Of a stretch of DNA of 64,000 nt, positions 51,606 through 60,213 are shown piece after piece. Every line of letters begins with the position of its first letter. Positions within the stretch are counted from its first letter, which is position 1. The notes under the pieces were generated by a model. That model had not been told where the DNA came from, ran no database searches, and was given only the letters and a program-made list of their open reading frames with translations. This DNA comes from Candidatus Aenigmatarchaeota archaeon (GTDB lineage Archaea > Aenigmatarchaeota > Aenigmatarchaeia > CG10238-14). The stretch spans positions 471,033-535,032 of the forward strand of contig JASEGC010000001.1 of assembly GCA_030018415.1 (NCBI GenBank), read 5' to 3'. A program made the position numbers and the translations under genes.

Positions 51606-54068
51606 TCAACCACCCAATTTAACTCCAAACTTACTCAATTGTTCTTGTGTATGCGGATGAGGACAATGGAAATGCTCCCCACTTATATAACCATGAACAG
51701 GACAGACACTGAAAGTAGGAGTGACCGTGAAGTAAGGTAACCTAAAATTATTCACTATTCTTCTAACAAGCAGAGCAACAGCTTTACCATCCTCTATCTT
51801 CTCTCCCACAAAACCGTGGAAGACTGTCCCACCTGTGTACAAGACTTGAAGATCGTCTTGATGTTTCAAAGCTTCAAAAATATCATCAGTGTAACCGACA
51901 GGTAAATGCGTGGAATTGGTGTAGTAAGGCACATTCTTACCCGAAGCAATAATGTTTGGATAATTCTTTCTATCTATCCTTGCCAAACGATAAGATGTCC
52001 CTTCGGCAGGTGTTGCCTCTAGGTTATACATATGGCCAGTCTCATTCTGGAATTCTATCAGTTTATCTCTCATGAATTTCAAAACTTTTATCGCAAACTC
52101 CTTACCTTGTTTTGTTGCTATGCTCTCGCCGAAGAAATTCAAACAAGCTTCGTTCATTCCTACCAAACCGATAGTGGAAAAGTGATGGTTCAAATGCCCC
52201 AAGTATCTTTTTGTGTAAGGCAGCAATCCCTTATCAAAGTTTCTATATATGATCTTTCTCTTTATCTCTAACGAATTCTTAGCGAGTATCATCATTCTTT
52301 CTAGTCTTTCGAAGAATTGACTATCATCCTTTGAAAGATAACCAATCTTTGGCATGTTTATCGTAACTACGCCTATGCTTCCGGTCGACTCGCCAAACCC
52401 AAATAAGCCACCAGTCTTCTTTCTCAATTCTTTCATGTTCAACTGCAACCTACAACACATTGCCCTAACATCTCCTGGACTTAAGTCGCTGTTGATAAAA
52501 TTCTGGAAGTAAGGCAAGCCATACTTACCAGTCATCTCGAACAAAAGGTTAGACTTCTCAGAACCCCAGTCGAAATCTTTTGTGATATTATACGTTGGTA
52601 TGGGGAATGTGAAAACTCTACCATTCCTATCTCCTTCAGTCATCACTTCTATGAATGCTCTGTTGATCATGTTTGCTTCTTCTTGATAATCTCCATAAAC
52701 ACTATCTTGTAATTTTCCACCTAAAGTGACATGCTGATCCTTGAGGTCCTCTGGAATCCTCCAATCCAATGTTATATTGGTGAAGGGAGTTTGTGATCCC
52801 CATCTTGATCCAACGTTCAAATTAAAAACGAATTCTTGTACCATCTGTTTTACCTGTTTATAGTTCAACTTATCATTCCTCACGTAAGGAGCAAGATAAG
52901 TATCAAAAGAAGAAAAAGCTTGAGCCCCCGCCCATTCATGTTGTAGAGTTCCGATAAAGTTTACCATCTGGCCTAAGGCGGTCCTAAGGTGTTTTGGAGG
53001 TGTTGATTCAACCGTGCCTGGAACACCATTATAACCTTCATGAAGCAATTGTCTCAAACTCCAACCAGCACAGTAACCAACGATGCTTGCGGATAGATTG
53101 TGAAGATGAAAGTCTCCATCTACGTGCGCCCTACCTATCTCTTTAGGATAGACAAAATTGAGAGCATAATGAGCCATAACACTTCCAGCTACATGCCATG
53201 TCAATCCAGAGAAGGAAAAAACCATGTTGGCATTCTCTTGCACTCTCCAGTCTTCCCTGTTCGTATAACCTTCAACAACATCCCCAACGCTCAACAACAA
53301 CTTTTGCATATCTCTTGCTTTCTTCCTTTGTTCTCTGTAGAGGATGTATGCCTTAGCCGTCTTGGCATGTCCGTTTTCGACTAAAACCTTTTCAACAACA
53401 TCTTGTATTTCTTCCACTGTGGGAATCTTGTGAGTGAACTTCTCCTCCAATACAGCAACAACCTCATCTGATAATGTCTTAGCCAATTCTTTATCCGTTC
53501 CACCAACAGCCTGAGCAGCCTTCCATATGGCTTCTGTAATCTTGTTCTGATCAAAATGAACGATTCTTCCATCTCTTTTCTTGACTTTTGTTATGCGTCC
53601 TCTTCTTTTACTCAAACTCAAAATCTGCAACTTCTTCAGTTCATTCTCAAAAGATTTTACATCAGCAAAATGTCTGTAATAAGCGGCAAACCTAACATAA
53701 GCCACTTCATCTACATTCTTGAGTTTATCTATGACTATATCCCCTATTTTGGCAGTACTCACTTCTTCTGGATAGTGTTCTCTTATCTCTGATTCTACAT
53801 CATCAACAATCTTCTCAATCGTATCGAGGCTGACAGGCCTTTTGTCGCATGCTTTCATGATACCCATTTTTATCTTGTTCCTGTCGAACCTTTCTCTGCG
53901 ACCATCCTTTTTAATGACTGTCAAATCACTCTTTTCTATTCTTTCATAAGTTGTAAACCTTTTACCACATTTCAAACATTCTCTTCTGCGTCTGTTGCTC
54001 TCTAAATCATCAGAAATTCTCTTATCGATTACTCTTGTCTTCTTCGAAGAACAAAAAGGACATTTCAT
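51606..54068 (-). CDS. nrdD: NrdR-NrdD fusion: anaerobic ribonucleotide reductase with N-terminal repressor domain
   Basis: 820 residues from ATG 54068 (the family start MKCPFC; a GTG at 54098 is upstream). Residues 1-145 are a full NrdR: zinc ribbon Cys3, Cys6, Cys31, Cys34 (RRRRECLKCGKRFTTYERI) and ATP-cone 1 ending VDEVAYVRFAAYYRHF. Residues about 165-255 are a second ATP-cone (KKRDGRIVHFDQNKI). The NrdD barrel follows: HVDGDFHLHNL, VNFIGTLQHEWAGAQAFSSF, RAMCCRLQLN (finger-loop cysteine region), and CPVHGY...HFHCPH zinc ligands at the end. It reduces ribonucleoside triphosphates anaerobically. The glycyl-radical tail is missing and encoded next door. Confidence 0.93.
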   Translation of the reverse strand: MKCPFCSSKKTRVIDKRISDDLESNRRRRECLKCGKRFTTYERIEKSDLTVIKKDGRRERFDRNKIKMGIMKACDKRPVSLDTIEKIVDDVESEIREHYPEEVSTAKIGDIVIDKLKNVDEVAYVRFAAYYRHFADVKSFENELKKLQILSLSKRRGRITKVKKRDGRIVHFDQNKITEAIWKAAQAVGGTDKELAKTLSDEVVAVLEEKFTHKIPTVEEIQDVVEKVLVENGHAKTAKAYILYREQRKKARDMQKLLLSVGDVVEGYTNREDWRVQENANMVFSFSGLTWHVAGSVMAHYALNFVYPKEIGRAHVDGDFHLHNLSASIVGYCAGWSLRQLLHEGYNGVPGTVESTPPKHLRTALGQMVNFIGTLQHEWAGAQAFSSFDTYLAPYVRNDKLNYKQVKQMVQEFVFNLNVGSRWGSQTPFTNITLDWRIPEDLKDQHVTLGGKLQDSVYGDYQEEANMINRAFIEVMTEGDRNGRVFTFPIPTYNITKDFDWGSEKSNLLFEMTGKYGLPYFQNFINSDLSPGDVRAMCCRLQLNMKELRKKTGGLFGFGESTGSIGVVTINMPKIGYLSKDDSQFFERLERMMILAKNSLEIKRKIIYRNFDKGLLPYTKRYLGHLNHHFSTIGLVGMNEACLNFFGESIATKQGKEFAIKVLKFMRDKLIEFQNETGHMYNLEATPAEGTSYRLARIDRKNYPNIIASGKNVPYYTNSTHLPVGYTDDIFEALKHQDDLQVLYTGGTVFHGFVGEKIEDGKAVALLVRRIVNNFRLPYFTVTPTFSVCPVHGYISGEHFHCPHPHTQEQLSKFGVKLGG

Positions 54069-54077
54069 TCGATCGCT

Positions 54078-54095
54078 AACACAATATCTTGTGTT
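54078..54095. promoter_or_regulatory. NrdR-box-like palindrome at the nrdR-nrdD start
   Basis: AACACAA-TATC-TTGTGTT is a near-perfect inverted repeat and fits the known NrdR-box pattern acaCwAtATwGtgt. It lies 10 bp upstream of the MKCPFC start and just downstream of a TATA-like TTCAATATAAATG (about 54097-54109). Position at the transcription start is ideal for repression. Confidence 0.7.
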
Positions 54096-54179
54096 CACAT
54101 TTATATTGAATACTATATGTAGGAAATATATTTCGAGAAATAAAATTTGGATTATATACTCTCCATTACAATTATCTCT

Positions 54180-55706
54180 TTATTTTCTTCTTTTTGCGTT
54201 TTCCCATTCTTTAATTGGTGTTGAGAATTCTTTCTCGATTACAGGTCTCCATATGGTGTTGTAAGAACAGAATGGAATGACACGACCGTCTGGTATGGCG
54301 TAATGGATACAACATCTACAAACCCTTTCTATATCTAAGTTGTAAGGATCTTGAAAATGCATGCAACCAATTAAGAGTGAACGAACTTTTTTGGAATGGA
54401 AGGCGTCTAATGCTCCTCTAGTTCCATAAAAAACAATATTAAAGACAAGTTTCTTCAAATCTAGCCATTTTGGCTTCTTCTTTTCATCGATGAATTTTCC
54501 TATATTACTAAGAAGTTTTAGTCCTATCTTTGCTTTCTTGAACCTCTTGTCTTTATACTCGTCCACGACTTGGATGAGGAAGTCGTAAAATCCTTCAGCA
54601 TCGAAAAATCTGGTGATTGGAGTCATTCTTCCATTTTCAACAAAAACATACGTAGCAGCACCACAATGCGCATGACATGTGAATTCAGTCTGTGGTAGAC
54701 CTTTCAACAGGGTTACAAGTCTTGAAATCGGGACAGCCCAAGGCACTGGGTAGAAATCTTCTTTTGTTATAACACCATCAGTCTGTTCTTCTACTAATTT
54801 TATGAAATCGGGTATAGTTATCCTCTGTTCCTTGAGTTTTGACCTGTCTATCCTTCCTGCGAAAGAAACTGGTTGAACGTTCAAGCCTCTTACAATATCA
54901 ACATTTTTAACTGAAAAATCGATCATGTCACCGACTTGATCGTCGTTAACGCCTTTGATGAGTGTTGGGACTAGAACAACTGCTAAATCTACTTTCCTAC
55001 AGTTTTCTATCACCTTCAATTTTATAGGCCACGCATTAAATCCTCTCGTTTTCATGTAAACTTCAGGTGTTACACCGTCAAATTGTAGATAAATCGTGTT
55101 CACTCCTGTTTCTTTCAGTCTCTTCGTGAAGTCAAGAGATTCTGAAAGTTTCAAACCATTAGTCGCAACTTGTATTTGAGTGAAATTGAATTCTTTTGTC
55201 ATTTCAATTATCTCAAAAATATCATCTCTGATCAAAGGTTCACCGCCAGAAAATTGGACAGCAGGCGTTGATGCGGGTCTTTCTTCTCTCAAAACTTTCA
55301 ACATATGTCTAATTTCTTCCAGCGTCGGTTCAAAAACATAATCAGAATCCATAGAATTGGCAAAACATACAGGACAACGAAAATTGCAACGATTTGTTAA
55401 ATCGATGTTTGCTAAAACTGTCGTTGTGTAGTGTTCATCACATAAACCACAATCCAATGGACAGCCTTTATCTCTCTTACTTATCGGGTTCTCCAATTTT
55501 TTCCCATCCAAAGCAAACCTTTCAAACCTTTTGTAGAGTTCAGCGTCTCCGAAATATATGTCCTCAAAATCTCCATGTTTCTTGCATGTTTTTTGATACA
55601 GTATTTTTCCATCTTTTTCTACGATTGATGCATGAATTATATTGACTTTATTTTCTTTCAGAAAGCAGTCAGGACATATTGATTTTGTTTCTTTTAAGAC
55701 AGACAT
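54180..55706 (-). CDS. Tetraether-lipid-synthase-like radical SAM enzyme (Tes/MJ0619 family)
   Basis: 508 residues. N-terminal zinc-like CPDC and KTCKKHG, then GCPLDCGLCDEHYTTT and the radical SAM motif CNFRCPVCFA near residues 110-119, GGEPLIRDD, and a C-terminal cysteine set (HCGAATY, GCMHFQD, CRCCIHY, PFCSYN). This multi-cluster layout is that of the MJ0619/Tes family, whose characterised members join lipid tails into tetraethers. Related members do other chemistry, so the substrate is inference. Divergent to a GbsR/MarR gene. Confidence 0.85.
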   Translation of the reverse strand: MSVLKETKSICPDCFLKENKVNIIHASIVEKDGKILYQKTCKKHGDFEDIYFGDAELYKRFERFALDGKKLENPISKRDKGCPLDCGLCDEHYTTTVLANIDLTNRCNFRCPVCFANSMDSDYVFEPTLEEIRHMLKVLREERPASTPAVQFSGGEPLIRDDIFEIIEMTKEFNFTQIQVATNGLKLSESLDFTKRLKETGVNTIYLQFDGVTPEVYMKTRGFNAWPIKLKVIENCRKVDLAVVLVPTLIKGVNDDQVGDMIDFSVKNVDIVRGLNVQPVSFAGRIDRSKLKEQRITIPDFIKLVEEQTDGVITKEDFYPVPWAVPISRLVTLLKGLPQTEFTCHAHCGAATYVFVENGRMTPITRFFDAEGFYDFLIQVVDEYKDKRFKKAKIGLKLLSNIGKFIDEKKKPKWLDLKKLVFNIVFYGTRGALDAFHSKKVRSLLIGCMHFQDPYNLDIERVCRCCIHYAIPDGRVIPFCSYNTIWRPVIEKEFSTPIKEWENAKRRK

Positions 55707-55759
55707 AACTTTTAATAGTTTTTAAAAGTTTAAATAGTTTATTCATAAATTATCGATTG

Positions 55760-56233
55760 ATGGAAGAAGAAGAGATTAAAGAAAAAATATACTCGATATT
55801 CGCTAACATAGCCAACAGCTTGGGCTATTCAGAAGTCTATGGAAGAATAATTGCCTGTTTGTTGATCCATGAAGGACCTGTTGCTCTTAATGATATCGCT
55901 AAAGAAACCGGTTATTCCTCATCTATGGTTTCATTGAGTGTTGATTTTTTAGAAAATATAGGTATGGTAAAGAGAGTAAAAAAACCTGCTGATAAAAAAC
56001 TGTACTTGCAGTCTAGTGGTAGTTTACTCGATGGATTAAAAAAAGCCGTCCTAATGAAGATAGAGAAGAATGTTTCAGACAGTTTACAAAAATATGAACT
56101 ATACAAACGGGAACTGAAAAAAATTAGGAGTATGGAAAGTGAAAGATTGTTGAAAGCTATAGAAAAACTGGGAAAGGAAATCAAGAAGTTAGATTCGTAC
56201 GTTAAAATACTGTCGAAGTTTAAACTTCCTTAA
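55760..56233 (+). CDS. GbsR/MarR-type transcriptional regulator
   Basis: 157 residues from ATG 55760. A winged helix (HEGPVALNDIAKETGYSSSMVSLSVDFLENIGMVKRVK) is followed by a long coiled-coil C-terminus (LQKYELYKRELKKIRSMESERLL). This is the GbsR-like subset of MarR regulators. It is divergent to the Tes-like gene with a 53-bp spacer containing AT-rich TATA-like elements, so it likely regulates that gene. Confidence 0.85.
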   Translation: MEEEEIKEKIYSIFANIANSLGYSEVYGRIIACLLIHEGPVALNDIAKETGYSSSMVSLSVDFLENIGMVKRVKKPADKKLYLQSSGSLLDGLKKAVLMKIEKNVSDSLQKYELYKRELKKIRSMESERLLKAIEKLGKEIKKLDSYVKILSKFKLP

Positions 56234-56269
56234 AGGTTTGTCGGAATTATTATTTCATGAAAAATAATC

Positions 56270-57019
56270 TTATTCTTCCGCGATTCTTGGTGCGAGAACG
56301 AACCCTAAACTAACTTTATCAACAGAAGTGAAATCCATCCTCATCGGATAATCTTTCGACCATCGCAAACTTATTTCATTCGCGAGCTTTGATGCTTTTA
56401 TCATCTTCTTCAAGTAATCCAAAGGATATCTTGCTCTAACAGTCCCAGTAACATTCAAATCAAGCAGGGCATCGTTTCCTTTTTCAAGCGTTAACTCAAC
56501 AGAGCTTATGTCTCCAGAAGCACTCATGTTGAATCTATCCTTGCTTGCATCAAAAACAACAGAATCGCTCACTATATCTGCATCCTCTATACCATTCTTC
56601 AAAACATCCGCCTTTATCTTAGCCCTTGCGCTGAACTCCAATTGATTTATGGGAGGAATCTCTTCTTGAGTTATGTCTAGAAGAGGAACAGTAAATTTAC
56701 GAGTAGAAGAATTCTTCACCACTATCTCTAATTTATTGTCTTTCAGCTCTATCTCCAATTTTTCATTTGGTGCAACCCTCTTCAACACTGACACAAGGTT
56801 AGTCATGTTTACTGCTATGCTTTGTTCTTTATCCACTTCAAACTTATCGAAAATCGTGGCTGGCAGTTTAAAGTCTACTACGGCAACCATAGCTCTATCC
56901 GCAGCTATGAGGCTCAAACCATTCTTGTCAACTTTAAAAATCCCTTCATCTATGAGCTCTCTGATCGTAGAGAGAGAATCCCGGAGTAGACTACTATCAG
57001 ACATAATCGCCTTGAGCAT
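56270..57019 (-). CDS. pcn: PCNA sliding clamp
   Basis: 249 residues: LLRDSLSTIRELIDEGIF, ISLIAADRAMVAVVDFKLP-type N-terminal domain, interdomain loop, and a C-terminal LDYLKKMIKASKLANEISLRWSKDYPM ending in a FVLAPRIAEE. A homotrimeric ring that holds polymerase and repair enzymes on DNA. It follows the OB-fold gene by 3 bp; TFS is next upstream. Confidence 0.96.
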   Translation of the reverse strand: MLKAIMSDSSLLRDSLSTIRELIDEGIFKVDKNGLSLIAADRAMVAVVDFKLPATIFDKFEVDKEQSIAVNMTNLVSVLKRVAPNEKLEIELKDNKLEIVVKNSSTRKFTVPLLDITQEEIPPINQLEFSARAKIKADVLKNGIEDADIVSDSVVFDASKDRFNMSASGDISSVELTLEKGNDALLDLNVTGTVRARYPLDYLKKMIKASKLANEISLRWSKDYPMRMDFTSVDKVSLGFVLAPRIAEE

Positions 57020-57022
57020 TAA

Positions 57023-57349
57023 TCACACCCCCATTTTATTATACAATTCTTCAACCTTCTTATATAAATCTATGCTTAAATTAGATAAATCTTGAACTAC
57101 ATCAGCCCTTATCTCAAAACCATCTTCTGTCTGTAGCGTAGAACCAAAGACTCGGATGAGTTGGTTTATATTTATTTTTTCTACGATAGCAGGATTATCC
57201 ACGAATACTCTAATTTTTTTACTACCATCATCCAAAACAATAGCGTCTTCTATCTTATCAACGACAAACCCGAGTATCTTCACTTTCAGATCGACTTCGG
57301 GGTTAATTTCTTCTATCTTCCTTTTGATGTAATGGTTCTTGAAAGGCAC
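57023..57349 (-). CDS. OB-fold protein, RPA14/Stn1-like
   Basis: 108 residues with a five-stranded OB pattern (VDLKVKILGFVVDKIEDAIVLDDGSKKIRVFVD, then LIRVFGSTLQTEDGFEIRADVV) and a C-terminal helix. Such small OB proteins are accessory subunits of archaeal RPA. Its place directly before pcn supports a replication role. Function is inferred. Confidence 0.75.
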   Translation of the reverse strand: MPFKNHYIKRKIEEINPEVDLKVKILGFVVDKIEDAIVLDDGSKKIRVFVDNPAIVEKININQLIRVFGSTLQTEDGFEIRADVVQDLSNLSIDLYKKVEELYNKMGV

Positions 57350-57389
57350 TAGAATAACTTATGTGGTTTAAATATTAATTATTGAATTT

Positions 57390-57719
57390 TTAATATTCGC
57401 GCCATTTATGGCCGCATTTGGTGCAGCAATAGAACCTCGTTGGCGGCTCATCAGCAGCTCGAGTCTGTTGCATGTACCAATAAGCCTCATTATTATCACA
57501 TTCAGGGCACATTATTCTCGTCTTGGGATACTGTTCGAATGTCTCATCCTCGGTCACAACAGTTACTTTTTTTTCCTCGGGTATTTTTTCTTCGATTACA
57601 GCAGTAGAAGCAACCTTTTCTCCACTGGACACATGTCCACATTTTCGACAGGTATACTTGAGTTTTCCTCTTATCTTCTCGGCGATCATTAAATTTCCAC
57701 ATTTCTTACAGAACTTCAT
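57390..57719 (-). CDS. tfs: Transcription factor S (TFS, TFIIS-like)
   Basis: 109 residues with two zinc ribbons: KFCKKCGNLM...YTCRKCGH and MCPECDNNEAYWYMQQTRAADEPPTRFYCCTKCGHKWREY. The RAADEP acidic tip enters the RNA polymerase funnel and stimulates RNA cleavage. Its ATG overlaps the signal peptidase stop as ATGA. Confidence 0.96.
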   Translation of the reverse strand: MKFCKKCGNLMIAEKIRGKLKYTCRKCGHVSSGEKVASTAVIEEKIPEEKKVTVVTEDETFEQYPKTRIMCPECDNNEAYWYMQQTRAADEPPTRFYCCTKCGHKWREY

Positions 57720-58228
57720 CTGAGTATAACCCCCAAAAATTGTGTTAGAAGTAGCTTTGGCCAGCCTAGGAATGGTATGACAAGTATAGCCTTTCCATGT
57801 ATTTTTTTAGGTTTCCATGGATCATAGGTTGGATTGTGATCACCCTTCGTTGTCAATTGACCATTTTCCATCTTCACAATCCTATGGACTATTGGGGTAT
57901 TTTGACCTGTTATTTCGTAGACGATGACATCGCCAACCTTCAAATCTTTCTCAGGAACTCCTCTCACAAGCAAAGCATCTCCTCTTAAAAAACCATTTTT
58001 AATCGGCCAAGAATCTATCTGTTCTTTTGCATACTTTAGATTTTCCTGTAAGAATTGATAATGTCTTACTTGCGTCAAGGCATCGTGTGTCATTGAATCT
58101 GAAACAACTGCCACAACTGGTAGTTTTGTTCCCAGTAGCAAGCCAAGACCAAAATTGAGCATGTACGCTGCAACGATCCCTAAGACTATGTATGCTAAGG
58201 TCTCGATTGCATCTTTTTCTCGTTTCAA
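57716..58228 (-). CDS. Signal peptidase I (archaeal/ER type)
   Basis: 170 residues: N-terminal membrane helix, nucleophile serine in VVSDSMTHD, RGDALLVRG, the histidine in TPIVHRIVKM (replacing the bacterial lysine) and TKGDHNPTYDPW. It cleaves signal peptides at the outer face of the membrane. Overlaps both neighbours by 4 bp, indicating an operon with DUF99 and TFS. Confidence 0.93.
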   Translation of the reverse strand: MKREKDAIETLAYIVLGIVAAYMLNFGLGLLLGTKLPVVAVVSDSMTHDALTQVRHYQFLQENLKYAKEQIDSWPIKNGFLRGDALLVRGVPEKDLKVGDVIVYEITGQNTPIVHRIVKMENGQLTTKGDHNPTYDPWKPKKIHGKAILVIPFLGWPKLLLTQFLGVILR

Positions 58229-58812
58229 GCTCTTCCCCCACTCTCACCTTTTACTATTGCAGAAGCGATCAAATGCGCAACTCTCAACGGCTCTGGAATT
58301 AAACTCCTCGTGCAACTCAACCTTATTATCGTTTTTACTTCCTCTTTTTTTAAACCTTTAAATTGAAAGTAAATATTCTTATCCTTTTCTATCTTCATCT
58401 TATGAATCTTCCCAGCTTTTTTTACACAATTCCACCTATCTTCAAAATCATCAAAATTCTGAAGTGCAATTCTTATGTCTCCCAGATCGGGCATCCTTCT
58501 GTTAACCACGATAACAGGCAAACCAGTCTTTTCGTATAGTTGGGATATATCTACCATGTTAAATCCGCCTATGGTTATGCCTTTTAACATTATCGCTCTT
58601 AGCTGTTTCTTGTGCCTGGATTTGTTGATAAGTTCTATTAAAGTATGAGTAGCATCCATACAGTCTATCGTTACATCTGTCCTGAGTACACCGTCTAGGA
58701 AATTTCCACCCCTAAAAACCACACCTATAACAGGAACTTTACCTTCTGAACGAGGGGTGAAAGGTGCATCGTCAAAGCCAACAATCCTGATTTCACGTTT
58801 AATCATTCGCAT
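58225..58812 (-). CDS. DUF99-family protein
   Basis: 195 residues from ATG 58812 (a TTG two codons earlier also possible). Signature EIRIVGFDDAPFTP, GVVFRGGNFLDGVLRTDV, MLKGITIGGFNMVD and RSLIPEPLRVAHLIASAI are those of the archaeal DUF99 family, with a proposed endonuclease V-like fold. Function unknown. Confidence 0.9.
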   Translation of the reverse strand: MRMIKREIRIVGFDDAPFTPRSEGKVPVIGVVFRGGNFLDGVLRTDVTIDCMDATHTLIELINKSRHKKQLRAIMLKGITIGGFNMVDISQLYEKTGLPVIVVNRRMPDLGDIRIALQNFDDFEDRWNCVKKAGKIHKMKIEKDKNIYFQFKGLKKEEVKTIIRLSCTRSLIPEPLRVAHLIASAIVKGESGGRA

Positions 58813-58871
58813 AATCAACCTATGATAATAAGGTTTATAAATGAATTACGTTATAACTTTTTAGTGGTTAA

Positions 58872-59453
58872 ATGTCTCACAAGATTGAACAAGCAAAAAG
58901 ACTCATGAGGCTTAAGCTTCTGAATCAACCTCATGTCATAAGTCATGTGGAATTGGTAACGAAAAAAGCGATTAAAATAGGAAAATTTCTAAAGAAAAGG
59001 GGATTTAATGTTGATATGGAACTGCTAGAAATGGGCGGCTATTTGCACGACATCGGTAGGAATGTTACTCATGGTGTGGGTCATGGCGTAGAGAGTGCAA
59101 GAATACTCAGAGAATCAGGTTTTTCTGGGCCTTTAATAAGGCTGGTTGAAAGACATGTTGGAGCTGGAATTACGGCTGAAGAAGCTAAAAAATTGGGTTT
59201 ACCAGAAAAAGATTATTTACCAGAGACTTTGGAGGAAAAAATACTCGCTTATGCCGATAAGTTTTTTGAGAGTGAGATCATTTTTAAGACTGTTAATGGT
59301 GAACAGATAGTAGAGAGAAGGGATATCGAACATGATTCGATCGAACCGACTTTAAATCGATTCAAGAAATTGTTTGGTCTAAGAAGCCCTGTTGTTTTAA
59401 GGTTAGAAAGGTTAAGGGATGAGATGGAAAAATACCTGAAGCAACCTTTTTAA
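58872..59453 (+). CDS. HD-domain hydrolase (TIGR00295-like)
   Basis: 193 residues: VISHVELVTKKAIKIGKFL (first His), MGGYLHDIGRNVTHGVGHGVES (HD motif) and LVERHVGAGITAEEA, ILAYADKFFES. This archaeal HD family has no proven substrate but is likely a phosphohydrolase. It precedes rpl40e by 31 bp and is probably co-transcribed. Confidence 0.88.
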   Translation: MSHKIEQAKRLMRLKLLNQPHVISHVELVTKKAIKIGKFLKKRGFNVDMELLEMGGYLHDIGRNVTHGVGHGVESARILRESGFSGPLIRLVERHVGAGITAEEAKKLGLPEKDYLPETLEEKILAYADKFFESEIIFKTVNGEQIVERRDIEHDSIEPTLNRFKKLFGLRSPVVLRLERLRDEMEKYLKQPF

Positions 59454-59484
59454 TCCAAAAATCCATTTACTTTAGGAGATTTGA

Positions 59485-59661
59485 ATGGTCAGAAAAACTT
59501 TCCCTGAGGCGATGCAAAGAATATACCACAGAGTATTCGTGTGCAGGAAGTGCAAGAGCAAGATAAGGGCAGATCATACTAAAGTCAGGGAAGGAAAAGT
59601 CAAATGCAGGAAGTGCGGATCGAAAATTTTAAGACCTAAAAGAAAAGAGAAAAAAGCATAA
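59485..59661 (+). CDS. rpl40e: Ribosomal protein L40e
   Basis: 58 residues from ATG 59485 with TAGGAG upstream. FPEAMQRIYHRVFVCRKCKSKIRADHTKVR, then VKCRKCGSKILRPKRKEKKA: the four-cysteine zinc fold of L40e, a basic 60S-type ribosomal protein found in archaea without the ubiquitin fusion. Short but unmistakable. Confidence 0.93.
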   Translation: MVRKTFPEAMQRIYHRVFVCRKCKSKIRADHTKVREGKVKCRKCGSKILRPKRKEKKA

Positions 59662-59757
59662 AAACGAAGATTAAAAAATTTGATGCATAATTTCATTTTC
59701 TTTTTCTCGGTTTTAACCTCGAGAATAATAATACTCATAAAACCAAAAAATTATTAT

Positions 59758-60048
59758 ATGCTAGAGAGTATAGTAAACGAAATAAAACGAAAAGAAGAAG
59801 AATCAAACAAAAGGATAATGAATGCAAAGTTGAAAGCCGATTCTATTATCAAAACAGCTGAGAAAAAACGAAACTTTTTGACGAAAAAATACAAAGATTG
59901 GGTAAAAAAAGAAAAGGAAAAATTCCTTAAACAAGCTTTGGATGAAGCCAAAAAAGAAATTGAAAAGATAAAGATTGAGGAAAGAAAAAAATGGGTGATT
60001 GAACTTAAAAATGCCAAAAAAATGAGAAGAAAGCCACCCAATTCGTAA
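59758..60048 (+). CDS. ahaH: A-type ATP synthase subunit H-like coiled coil
   Basis: 96 residues from ATG 59758; an upstream ATG at 59680 gives an unlikely hydrophobic leader. Nearly all helix, charged (KRKEEESNKRIMNAKLKADSIIKTAEKK), with the alternating pattern of the peripheral-stalk subunit H. It is followed by the first codons of subunit I, as in archaeal ATP synthase operons, which supports the call. A generic coiled coil is the alternative. Confidence 0.6.
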   Translation: MLESIVNEIKRKEEESNKRIMNAKLKADSIIKTAEKKRNFLTKKYKDWVKKEKEKFLKQALDEAKKEIEKIKIEERKKWVIELKNAKKMRRKPPNS

Positions 60049-60069
60049 AAAATTATTTATGTGATTGAG

Positions 60070-60213
60070 ATGTTTTTCCCCGCTAGGATGAAAGAAGTTT
60101 GTATAATTGGTTTGAAAGACGAAAAAGAAGAGGTATTGGAGGAACAGGAAAGAGAAGAGTTCTTAAGATTCAAAAGAATTCTGGTAGTTAGGGAAAAATT
60201 GCAATTATTTTAA
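60070..60213 (+). pseudogene. ahaI: 5' fragment of A-type ATP synthase subunit I
   Basis: MFFPARMKEVCIIGLKDEKEEVLE matches the start of subunit I (M.FPA+M++V.IIGLK..++.VL), then the frame becomes short and charged and stops at 47 residues instead of about 650. The convergent trkH gene begins immediately, so the rest of the operon is absent here. Confidence 0.65.
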
